A stretch of DNA of 9,664 bases from DATGIQ01 sp035295665 (lineage in GTDB: Bacteria > Planctomycetota > Planctomycetia > Gemmatales > Gemmataceae): contig DATGIQ010000116.1 in the NCBI GenBank assembly GCA_035295665.1, forward strand, positions 1 through 9,664, given 5' to 3'. Both the position numbers and the translations under genes were made by a program. Each line of letters starts with the position of its first letter. Within the stretch, counting starts at the first letter, position 1. Shown piece after piece: positions 1 to 6,060 of this stretch. The notes under the pieces were generated by a model that did not search any database, was not told the origin of the DNA, and was given only the letters and a program-made list of their open reading frames with translations.

Positions 1-126
1 TCCGATCGGGGTCAAGGTGACCAAGGAGCAATACGCATCCATTAACCTGCAACGTGCGGACTTTCATGGCGATTGGAATTACACCATCACACCACACTAA
101 GTCTTAGGGTATTGGCAAGATTATTT
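1..126 (+). mobile_element. 3' end of an ISAzo13-family insertion sequence (partial)
   Basis: The window opens inside an insertion sequence: positions 2-100 encode the C-terminus of an ISAzo13-type transposase. The element's outer end must lie between the transposase stop (100) and the first recognisable HAF codon (about 136). I could not identify the terminal inverted repeat or target duplication, because the other end of the element is outside the window. The right boundary given here is therefore an estimate. Confidence 0.5.
2..100 (+). CDS. ISAzo13-family (Rhodopirellula-type DDE) transposase, C-terminal fragment
   Basis: This reading frame is open from the first base of the window and stops with TAA at 98-100, giving 32 residues. 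It contains GVKVTKEQ near the start and the segment DFHGDWNYTITP just before the end. From memory, that pattern is the usual C-terminus of ISAzo13/PF07592 transposases ('..GVKVSDAE...L.R.DFHGEWNYTI.P'), a DDE group abundant in planctomycetes. The catalytic domain lies upstream of the window, so nothing can be said about whether the enzyme is intact. The IS abuts a HAF-repeat gene that lacks its 5' end, which suggests it inserted into, or rearranged, that gene. The family call rests on a short but distinctive stretch. Confidence 0.72.
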   Translation, partial: PIGVKVTKEQYASINLQRADFHGDWNYTITPH

Positions 127-825
127 ATGCGCTTATCCTATGGTGTGAATAATGCTGGGCAGATCGTGGGATTCTACCTCGACGCATCCTCCCGCAATCG
201 CGGCTTCCTCCGTAGCAGCAGCGGCGACTACACCATGCTCGATGTGCCCGGAGCTGTAAATACCCGCGCCTCGGGCATCAATGCTGCGGGACAGATTACT
301 GGCTTCTATCAGATCAGCGCGGACAGTTTCCGTCATGGCTTCCTATTCAGCAACGGAAACTACGTTAGCTTCGACGTACCGCTTTCGATCGATACCGTTT
401 CTTTCGCCATAAACAATGTCGGACAGGTGGTGGGAAATTACGAGGACGCCGCTCAGAAAAGGCACGGCTTCCTGCGCACTGGCGACAGTTACACGACGCT
501 CGATTTTCCTGGCGCCAGTCTCACGGAAGCCCTCGGCATCAACAACAGCGGTCAGATTTTAGGAATCTACACTACCACGACCGCGGAGTATGGTTTCGTG
601 TATACCGACGGGATCTACACGAGCTTCGCAGTACCTGGTACGGTGCTCACCGAATCTTTCGGTATCAACGATCTGGGTCAAATCGTAGGGGAATACGCCA
701 CGCCAGATTCCGGCTTCATCCACGGCTTCCTGGCCACGCCGACCCCCGCACCGTCCAGTCTGCTTCTCCTGGGCATCGGAGCAGCCTGCCTGCTCGGCCA
801 GGCATGCTGGCGGCGTCGACGCTAA
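127..825 (+). CDS. HAF-repeat, PEP-CTERM-like surface protein, probably 5'-truncated
   Basis: The protein is built from five tandem repeats with a period of about 42-44 residues. Each carries a core like GINxxGQIVGxY followed by HGFL and a Y-T-x-D-V-P-G strand. Counted from an in-frame TTG at 73, the cores begin near residues 24, 68, 112, 155 and 197. This is the 'extracellular repeat, HAF' family. The C-terminus is a sorting tail: PAPSS (residues 225-229), a hydrophobic stretch, then RRRR, which matches PEP-CTERM layout except that Ala replaces the usual Glu. An anchored cell-surface protein is inferred; its ligand is unknown. No signal peptide or Shine-Dalgarno exists at the start. The TTG at 73 lies inside the transposase frame, and ATG 127 is the first start beyond it. 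Loss of the 5' end through the adjacent IS is likely, so this may be a non-functional remnant. Confidence 0.72.
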   Translation: MRLSYGVNNAGQIVGFYLDASSRNRGFLRSSSGDYTMLDVPGAVNTRASGINAAGQITGFYQISADSFRHGFLFSNGNYVSFDVPLSIDTVSFAINNVGQVVGNYEDAAQKRHGFLRTGDSYTTLDFPGASLTEALGINNSGQILGIYTTTTAEYGFVYTDGIYTSFAVPGTVLTESFGINDLGQIVGEYATPDSGFIHGFLATPTPAPSSLLLLGIGAACLLGQACWRRRR

Positions 826-860
826 AGCACGCAGCGGATGGCGTCAAAGGGCCAGCGGGG

Positions 861-905
861 AGAACCGCGGGGCCCGCCGGTCAGCCGGTTGAGTTCTTGC
901 TTTTT
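861..905 (+). terminator. Possible intrinsic terminator after the HAF gene
   Basis: A GC-rich imperfect inverted repeat lies about 36 bp after the HAF stop codon. It has a perfect core GCGGGGCCCGC (867-877 region), and the flanks AGAAC (861-865) and GTTCT (893-897) can pair. Five T residues follow at 901-905. The T-run is offset from the core stem and the intermediate pairing is poor, so this is only a candidate. Confidence 0.22.
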
Positions 906-970
906 CGTCGATTTCTGGAAATAGCCCGGTCATACTCGGGCTTGTCGCCAGATCACCCTGATAGGCAAGG

Positions 971-1135
971 GGGAAGTCGTCGCTAAAACCAATCCTGTAC
1001 GGATTCGTCGCGCTGGGCCTGTTGGCCGGCACGGTCGGATTGGGGCATGCCGACTACACGTTTACGATCCTCGACGTGCCCGGCTCGCCCACTACTTGCG
1101 CCTATGGCATCAATAATTCTGGCCACGCTGTCGAA
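971..1135 (+). pseudogene. HAF-repeat protein fragment: signal peptide plus first repeat, no start codon
   Basis: Translated from 971, this frame reads GKSSLKPILYGF, then a hydrophobic core VALGLLAGTVGL, then GHA-DYTFTILDVPGS and AYGINNSGHAV. This is a textbook Sec signal peptide (basic n-region, about 15-residue h-region, small residues at the cleavage site). It runs straight into the N-terminal strand and first core of a HAF protein. The codon where ATG is expected, just before KSS, is GGG. A purine-rich AAGGGGG lies directly upstream, as if a ribosome site had survived but the start had not. A stop (TAG 962-964) closes the frame upstream. After about 1132 the similarity to HAF repeats ends at once, and the rest of the frame (to 1417) runs into glpD in the wrong register. 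It supplies exactly the part missing from the HAF gene at 127-825. Confidence 0.6.
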
Positions 1136-1281
1136 ACTGGGCAAAGCACGCAGCCATTCCTCACAGGCCGATGGCATCGCAAAGTGCGTGGCTGGCTGGT
1201 CCACGAACATCACGACCAGTACCTGATCTTAATCCTAATTTTACTCTTTCTGCTTGCATGCCGAGCCGCTGTTCCAGCCTT

Positions 1282-1291
1282 CGCTAGAATG
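1282..1291 (+). promoter_or_regulatory. Candidate -10 element for glpD (leaderless start)
   Basis: CGCTAGAATG contains the -10-like hexamer TAGAAT (1285-1290). It is nearly identical to CGCTACAATG in the better-supported promoter at 4351-4360. The hexamer ends 6 nt before the glpD ATG at 1297, so transcription would begin at or next to the start codon. No Shine-Dalgarno is visible in front of that ATG, which agrees with a leaderless mRNA. No convincing -35 hexamer lies at 16-18 nt spacing, so confidence is low. Confidence 0.35.
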
Positions 1292-1296
1292 CGCTC

Positions 1297-2829
1297 ATGC
1301 AACGGACCATCGATCCTTTCCGGGAGGACTCCTTCGATCTCCTCATTCTCGGCGGCGGCATCACGGGGGCCGGGATCGCCCTCGATGCTGTGTTGCGTGG
1401 CTTTCGCGTCGGCTTGATCGACAAAGGGGACTTTGCTTCCGGTACCAGCAGTGCCTCTTCCAAGCTGATTCACGGCGGCTTGCGTTACCTGGAGCATGGC
1501 GGCTTCCACCTCGTTTATGAAGCACTCCATGAACGTGGTCTGCTCCTGGAAAACGGTCCCCATCTCGTTCACCCCTTGAGCTTCGTCATCCCGTTCTACC
1601 ACGATGCCCGGGTCCCCCCCTGGAAATACCGCCTCGGCTTGACCCTGTACGATCTGCTGGCGGGGCGAAGCAATCTGCGCCGCAGCCGGCCGTTGACCCG
1701 ATCCAGCTTGCGGCGAAGCTTTCCCCATTTACGATCCACGGGGTTGCGCGGCGGAGCCCGCTACGTGGATGCCCAGATGGACGACGCCCGGCTCTGCCTG
1801 GAGGTGGTGCGGACCGCGGCCCTGCACGGAGCGTGTGTGGCCAATTATGTCGAGGCGCTGGACTTTGAGCAACGCAGCGGGGCGATCGCCGGGATCCGTG
1901 CCGTGGACCGCGTCGGGGGCCTGGAGTTTTCGATCCGCGCGCGGCAAATCGTCAATGCGACCGGGCCGTGGCTCGACCACGTTTGCCGGCTGGCTGGAGA
2001 TGATTCCGGCCCGCTTCTTGATCCCACCAAGGGCGTCCATCTGATTGCCCCCGATCAGGGTTTGACCCAGGCATTTCTCCTGCTCCACCCGGCGGACGGC
2101 CGAGTGTTTTTCGTCATCCCCTGGCTGGGAAAAACGCTGATCGGCACAACCGACACCCACTGGAAGCAGAGTCCCGACACCCTCATGGTTGCCGACGCGG
2201 ATATCGATTACACCCTTGCCGGATACAACCGTTACTTTGTCCCGCCGTTGGAGCGTAGCGATATCTTGGGCAGCTTTGCCGGCCTGCGGCCTTTGATCCG
2301 TGCGCGCTCCGGGGAACCGTCGTCCTTGTCAAGAGAGTTTCAGCTGTTCTCCTCGCCCTCCGGCCTGCTCTCGGTTGCGGGAGGAAAATACACGACGTAT
2401 CGCCACATGGCAGAGGTCGTCACCAATGCCGTCGCTCGCCGCCTGGGACGCCGGCGGCGATGCCGCACCCGCCATTTCCGTTTGCATGGGGCGCCGGATG
2501 AAACGTGGGAAACGTTTGAACCCGCCGCCATCTCAGCCCTGTGTGCCCACGATGGTTTGACGGAATCCTCCGCACGCCACCTGATCCGACGGTATGGGCG
2601 GTGTGCGCTGGACGTGGCCAGCTACCTGGAACAGGATCCTGCCCTGGCCGAGCCGGTTGTGGTCGGCGAGCCCGACCTCCGCGCGGAATTGCTCTACCAG
2701 CGCGATCAGGAGATGGCCATCTATCCAGCGGATCATCTGTTGCGGCGGACGCGCTTGGGATTATTTCGGCCCGAGCTGTTGTCCACCGCCCTGCCGATGG
2801 GTGAAGCGGCGCGGGCGCTCTTTCCTTGA
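1297..2829 (+). CDS. glpD: Glycerol-3-phosphate dehydrogenase, FAD-dependent (aerobic GlpD type)
   Basis: The 510-residue product oxidises sn-glycerol 3-phosphate to dihydroxyacetone phosphate and passes electrons through FAD to the quinone pool at the inner face of the cytoplasmic membrane. The Rossmann fingerprint LLILGGGITGAG (residues 15-26) and the acid at D42 (LIDKGDFASGTSS) bind the adenosine of FAD. SSKLIHGGLRYLEHG (about 54-68) is the family signature, followed by GTTDTHW (283-289) and VAGGKYTTYR (360-369) in the FAD/substrate domain. Residues about 405-500 form the helical C-terminal domain typical of GlpD (DAO_C). Length matches the family. The ATG at 1297 is chosen because homology starts about 12 residues in; no ribosome site precedes it. 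A class III aminotransferase gene follows after 66 bp. No glycerol kinase or facilitator gene is adjacent, so a role in lipid or glycerol turnover is inferred from family alone. Confidence 0.93.
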   Translation: MQRTIDPFREDSFDLLILGGGITGAGIALDAVLRGFRVGLIDKGDFASGTSSASSKLIHGGLRYLEHGGFHLVYEALHERGLLLENGPHLVHPLSFVIPFYHDARVPPWKYRLGLTLYDLLAGRSNLRRSRPLTRSSLRRSFPHLRSTGLRGGARYVDAQMDDARLCLEVVRTAALHGACVANYVEALDFEQRSGAIAGIRAVDRVGGLEFSIRARQIVNATGPWLDHVCRLAGDDSGPLLDPTKGVHLIAPDQGLTQAFLLLHPADGRVFFVIPWLGKTLIGTTDTHWKQSPDTLMVADADIDYTLAGYNRYFVPPLERSDILGSFAGLRPLIRARSGEPSSLSREFQLFSSPSGLLSVAGGKYTTYRHMAEVVTNAVARRLGRRRRCRTRHFRLHGAPDETWETFEPAAISALCAHDGLTESSARHLIRRYGRCALDVASYLEQDPALAEPVVVGEPDLRAELLYQRDQEMAIYPADHLLRRTRLGLFRPELLSTALPMGEAARALFP

Positions 2830-2885
2830 GCTTCGGTTCGCTTTATCCTGGATGCCGGTTCGGTTCACCCAACTTTTCGCTCGGT

Positions 2886-2891
2886 GGAGAG
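2886..2891 (+). promoter_or_regulatory. Shine-Dalgarno that sets the aminotransferase start
   Basis: GGAGAG lies 4 nt before ATG 2896. The frame also opens at GTG 2884, but that codon overlaps this site, so ATG 2896 is the likely start. Confidence 0.6.
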
Positions 2892-2895
2892 ACGC

Positions 2896-4263
2896 ATGCC
2901 GCAGGCAACCCTGGCTCGCCGCACCTTGACCGCACAGTACGAGGCGGAATTCCCCAAATCGCGAAGCTTGTTCGAGCAGGCCAAAGCGATCTTCCCCAAT
3001 GGCGTCACCCATGATCTCCGGCATCTGGAGCCGTTTCCGATCTACATCGAACGGGCCGAGGGGGCCCACAAATGGGATGTGGATGGCCATCGGCTCATCG
3101 ATTATTGGGCCGGCCACGGCGCCCTGCTCCTGGGACACAGTCACCCGACGGTGGTTGGAGCGGTCCAGCAGCAGATGAGCCGAGCCACGCACCCCGGAGC
3201 TTGTCATGCCCTGGAAATCGAATGGGGCCAGTGCGTGCAACAGCTGGTGCCGTCCGTCGAGAAGCTGCGTTTCGTTTCTTCGGGAACCGAAGCAACGCTC
3301 ATGGCCCTGCGCCTGGCTCGCCTCTTCACGGGCCGGCCGAAAGTTCTCAAATTCGCGGGTCATTTCCACGGCTGGCACGATTTCGTCATCGCGGCCGCCG
3401 ATCCACCCTATGATGGAAGCGTGGTTCCAGGTGTGCCGGGTGAAGTCGCGGCCCAGACCGTGGTGGTGCCACCCAATGACCCGGCGGCCGTGGAGCGTGC
3501 CCTGGCCGGCGATCCGCAAATCGGCTGTGTCATCCTCGAACCGACCGGCGGCCATTTCGGTGCGGTGCCCATTGGCGGGGAATTCCTTCAGCAGCTGCGT
3601 GCATGCACAGCACAACACGGCCGGCTGCTCATTTTTGATGAAGTCATTACCGGCTTCCGTGTCCATCCGGGTGGGGCACAGAGCCACTACGGCGTGACCC
3701 CTGATTTGACCACGCTGGCCAAGGTCCTGGCCGGTGGTCTGCCCGGGGGTTGCCTGGCCGGGCGTGCCGATATCCTAGCGGGGCTGGAATTCCGTCCCGG
3801 CAAGCCGAAGATGAAGCATCCGGGCACGTTCAACGCCAACCCGCTTTCTGCGGCGGCGGGGATTGCGGCGCTCCGCCTGGTGGCCAGCGGCGAACCATGC
3901 CGCCGGGCCAATGCGTTGGGGCAGCGGCTACGTCAGCGGCTGAATGCACTTCTCCAGGCTCGCGACACCGATTGGGTGGTTTACGGAGAATTCTCCGGCT
4001 TCAAGTTTTTGCCGGGGTATCGTGGTCCCCGGCCTGCCGGCGATGACTTCATCCCGTATGGCGGTGCACTGGAGAACCTGGACGGATCGAAGAATCCCCG
4101 GCTGAGCCAGGCGTTCCGCCGAGCCTTGCTGCTGCATGGCGTCGATCTGCCGGGCCTGGGCGGCATGACCACCGCGGCCCACACGGAAACGGACATCGCC
4201 GACACCGTGACGGCTGTCGGAGCTGCCTTGGATCTCTTGGAAGAGGACGGGGAGATGGGGTAA
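2896..4263 (+). CDS. PLP-dependent class III aminotransferase, glutamate-1-semialdehyde aminomutase-like
   Basis: The 455-residue product is a fold-type I, class III aminotransferase. NGVTHDLRHLEPFPIYIE and WDVDGHRLIDYW (about 35-75) are the N-terminal family hallmarks. FVSSGTEATLMALRLAR (about residue 125) holds the PLP-phosphate loop, HFHGWHD the ring-stacking segment, IFDEVITGFR the Asp that contacts the pyridine nitrogen (D248), and TLAKVLAGGLPGG the Schiff-base lysine (K276). The C-terminus has the usual AHTETDIADTV. Similarity is greatest to the GSA-aminomutase group (HemL). However, the stretch after HGWHD lacks the SGAGS-like and SPG motifs of true HemL, and the protein is about 25 residues longer. 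I therefore do not name it hemL; an amino-group transfer with unknown substrate is the safe call. It lies 66 bp after glpD on the same strand with no clear terminator between, so co-transcription is possible. About 68 bp separate it from the next promoter. Confidence 0.85.
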   Translation: MPQATLARRTLTAQYEAEFPKSRSLFEQAKAIFPNGVTHDLRHLEPFPIYIERAEGAHKWDVDGHRLIDYWAGHGALLLGHSHPTVVGAVQQQMSRATHPGACHALEIEWGQCVQQLVPSVEKLRFVSSGTEATLMALRLARLFTGRPKVLKFAGHFHGWHDFVIAAADPPYDGSVVPGVPGEVAAQTVVVPPNDPAAVERALAGDPQIGCVILEPTGGHFGAVPIGGEFLQQLRACTAQHGRLLIFDEVITGFRVHPGGAQSHYGVTPDLTTLAKVLAGGLPGGCLAGRADILAGLEFRPGKPKMKHPGTFNANPLSAAAGIAALRLVASGEPCRRANALGQRLRQRLNALLQARDTDWVVYGEFSGFKFLPGYRGPRPAGDDFIPYGGALENLDGSKNPRLSQAFRRALLLHGVDLPGLGGMTTAAHTETDIADTVTAVGAALDLLEEDGEMG

Positions 4264-4330
4264 GAGATCCCGTATCCGATCCTCCGTGAAACGAAATTCC
4301 CGCTGCGGCAACCCGGCCCGTCGCAGTGGC

Positions 4331-4359
4331 TTGGCCCTATGTCCATCCCGCGCTACAAT
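4331..4359 (+). promoter_or_regulatory. Sigma70-type promoter for the dnaJ-rnpA-yidD unit
   Basis: TTGGCC (4331-4336) and TACAAT (4354-4359) are separated by 17 bp, ideal housekeeping-sigma spacing, with a near-consensus -10. Transcription would start near 4366, leaving a leader of about 53 nt before the dnaJ-like ATG at 4419. No other gene start lies between. Confidence 0.6.
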
Positions 4360-4418
4360 GATGGCAGGATGTCGGGTCGTTCGCCATCCCAAGCGTGCCC
4401 AGACGGGTGAGAGGATCC

Positions 4419-5342
4419 ATGGCCCGCGATTATTACGAGACTCTGGGGGTGAAGCGGGACGCCTCGGACAACGAGATCAAATCGGCCTACCGCAAACTGG
4501 CCCGCCAATATCACCCGGACCGCAATCCGGGCGATAAACAGGCGGAAACCAAGTTCAAGGAAGTGCAGGAAGCCTACGATGTGCTGAGCGACAAAACAAA
4601 ACGAGCCCAGTACGATCGTTTTGGCGCGGCGGGGCCAGGGGCGTTTCGCGATTTCACCGGCGGCGCGGGTGGTCCCGAATTTCAATGGGGTCCCGGACCG
4701 GGCGGATTCCAGGAGATGGACCCCCGGCAAGCCGCCGACCTTTTCCGCCAGTTCTTCGGAGGTGGCGGCGGAGCCGTGGACATGGACACCATCTTCGGGC
4801 AGCAGGGTCCCCGCCGTGGTCGCAGCCGCGGACGCCGCGCCCAACCCACCGAGGAAGCCGAGGCCGAGGTTACGATCCCGTTCCAAACGGCCGCGGTGGG
4901 TGGCAATGTTTCGCTGCAAATCGACGGTCGGGAACTCTCCGTGAAAGTTCCGGCGGGTGTAGAGGAAGGACAGGCGCTGCGGCTACACGGGCAAGCCCCG
5001 GGAGGGGGAGACCTGCGACTGCGGCTACACATTCATCCGCATCCGTTTTTTCGCCGTGAAGGCAAGGACGTCATCCTTTCGGTGCCCCTTTCCGTAGCCG
5101 AGGCGATTCTCGGCACCACCGTGGACGTTCCGACGCTCGATGGGGCACGTCTGAGCGTCAAGGTTCCTCCGGGAACGAGCAGCGGAACGCGGTTACGGAT
5201 TCGTGGCCGGGGGATTGCCGGCGGCGACCAGTATATCGAGACCAAGATCGTGGTGCCCCCGGCCAAGGACGAGCGCAGCCGGCAGCTGATGGAGGAATTT
5301 GCCCGCCTGCATCCGCAGAATCCACGCGAAGGCCTCTGGTAA
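4419..5342 (+). CDS. DnaJ-family co-chaperone without zinc finger (type II, CbpA-like)
   Basis: The 307-residue product should stimulate the ATPase of DnaK and deliver unfolded clients in the cytoplasm. Residues 4-69 are a complete J domain (DYYETLGV...), with the essential HPD at 32-34 and the terminal QYDRFG. Residues 70-120 are a Gly/Phe-rich linker ending in FFGGGGG. Residues 131-142 are a very basic spacer (RRGRSRGRR). From about 150 onward come the two beta-sandwich client-binding domains, including KVPAGVEEGQALRLHGQ and RREGKDVILSVPLSVAEAILGTTVDVPTLDG. There is no CxxCxGxG zinc domain and in fact no cysteine at all, so this is a CbpA/DnaJ-II form rather than canonical DnaJ. GAGAGGA (4409-4415) precedes ATG 4419, which is preferred over an in-frame GTG at 4395. 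It is the first gene of a three-gene unit with rnpA and yidD. Confidence 0.92.
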   Translation: MARDYYETLGVKRDASDNEIKSAYRKLARQYHPDRNPGDKQAETKFKEVQEAYDVLSDKTKRAQYDRFGAAGPGAFRDFTGGAGGPEFQWGPGPGGFQEMDPRQAADLFRQFFGGGGGAVDMDTIFGQQGPRRGRSRGRRAQPTEEAEAEVTIPFQTAAVGGNVSLQIDGRELSVKVPAGVEEGQALRLHGQAPGGGDLRLRLHIHPHPFFRREGKDVILSVPLSVAEAILGTTVDVPTLDGARLSVKVPPGTSSGTRLRIRGRGIAGGDQYIETKIVVPPAKDERSRQLMEEFARLHPQNPREGLW

Positions 5343-5361
5343 ATGTGGACCATGCCCTGGG

Positions 5362-5757
5362 ATGTATCCGGCGATGATGGCACCGAAGGCCAGACCGTTC
5401 GCTTTTCGCCCGGCCGAGCATCTGCGTCGACCTGCTGATTTCCGTCGCGTCTACGAACGCCGGCGGTCGGCGAGTGATGGCTGGCTCATCGTCTATGGCT
5501 GCGAGAATGGCTTGAGCTTTCTCCGTCTGGGCTTATCGGTGTCGCGGAAGATTGGTCCGGCGGTGAAGCGAAATCGGCTGCGGCGGTTGTACCGGGAGGC
5601 GTTCCGGCTTACGCGCCGCGAAATGCCGGTCGGTCTGGACCTTATCTTGATTCCGCGGACGCCGCAACCGCCGACGCTGGCAGAACTGAAACATTCATTA
5701 CCCAAGCTTGTCGAGCAGATCGCGCGCAAACTGGCCAAGGAGGCACCATCCTCATGA
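5362..5757 (+). CDS. rnpA: Ribonuclease P protein component
   Basis: The small basic protein (131 aa from ATG 5362) binds the catalytic RNA of RNase P and helps it cleave the 5' leader from precursor tRNAs. The N-terminal part FRPAEHLRRPADFRRVYERRR and the central RNR box KIGPAVKRNRLRRLYREAFR (about 63-82) are the family signature; the latter contacts P RNA. Length is normal for RnpA. The start is uncertain: ATG 5362 gives the longest product with a 19-bp gap after the dnaJ-like stop, while ATG 5374 or 5377 would also leave the whole domain intact. None has a strong Shine-Dalgarno. The stop overlaps the yidD start. The usual neighbour rpmH is absent upstream and its place is taken by a DnaJ-family gene. 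Confidence 0.93.
   Translation: MYPAMMAPKARPFAFRPAEHLRRPADFRRVYERRRSASDGWLIVYGCENGLSFLRLGLSVSRKIGPAVKRNRLRRLYREAFRLTRREMPVGLDLILIPRTPQPPTLAELKHSLPKLVEQIARKLAKEAPSS
5737..5743 (+). promoter_or_regulatory. Strong Shine-Dalgarno of yidD inside rnpA
   Basis: AAGGAGG, a near-perfect anti-SD match, lies within the last codons of rnpA, 10 nt before ATG 5754. It supports translation of yidD from the overlapping start. Confidence 0.65.
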
Positions 5758-5996
5758 TGCGCCGGCTCGGTGCGGTTCTCACCTTCTATCTCAGCGCCTT
5801 CCTGATTGGCGGGGTGCGGTTTTATCAGACGTGTCTTCGGCCGCTGCTGCCCTCGGTGTGCCGGTTTTATCCCAGTTGTAGCGAGTATTTCATCTTGGCG
5901 GTTCGCAAATACGGACCGGTACGCGGGGCCTGCAAGGGGGCCTATCGTGTTTGCCGCTGTAACCCGTGGACTTCCGGCGGGTATGATCCGCCTTGA
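5754..5996 (+). CDS. yidD: Membrane protein insertion efficiency factor YidD
   Basis: The 80-residue product belongs to the YidD / haemolytic-domain family (PF01809), a small membrane-associated protein that helps YidC-dependent insertion of inner-membrane proteins. The N-terminal 20 residues form an amphipathic or hydrophobic segment (LTFYLSAFLIGG). The family core follows: RFYQTCLRPLLPSVCRFYPSCSEYF, the KYGP turn, and the terminal CRCNPWTSGGYDPP. All conserved cysteines (FYPSCSEY, CRCNPW) are present. Length is typical. It overlaps the rnpA stop by 4 nt (ATGA), so the two are probably translationally coupled. yidC, the normal next gene, is absent: a convergent mutL follows. Confidence 0.95.
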   Translation: MMRRLGAVLTFYLSAFLIGGVRFYQTCLRPLLPSVCRFYPSCSEYFILAVRKYGPVRGACKGAYRVCRCNPWTSGGYDPP

Positions 5997-6060
5997 GCGA
6001 GCCGGCCGCACTGATTGGCTGCTTGGTGCTACGTAGCTCGGCAAAACCGGGAAGCGTGGG

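Noticed and set aside
1022..1417. Plus-strand frame beginning at TTG 1022 taken as a complete gene
   Set aside because: Its start lies inside the signal-peptide core and its end runs 120 bp into glpD in another frame; only the 971-1135 part has meaning.
2761..3687. Long minus-strand open frame (308 codons) over the aminotransferase gene
   Set aside because: It is the antisense of a gene with intact catalytic motifs and shows no motif of its own.
4303..4326. CTGCG / CGCAG inverted repeat as a terminator after the aminotransferase
   Set aside because: The stem is only about 5 bp with a long loop and no T-run, and chance is likely in GC-rich DNA.
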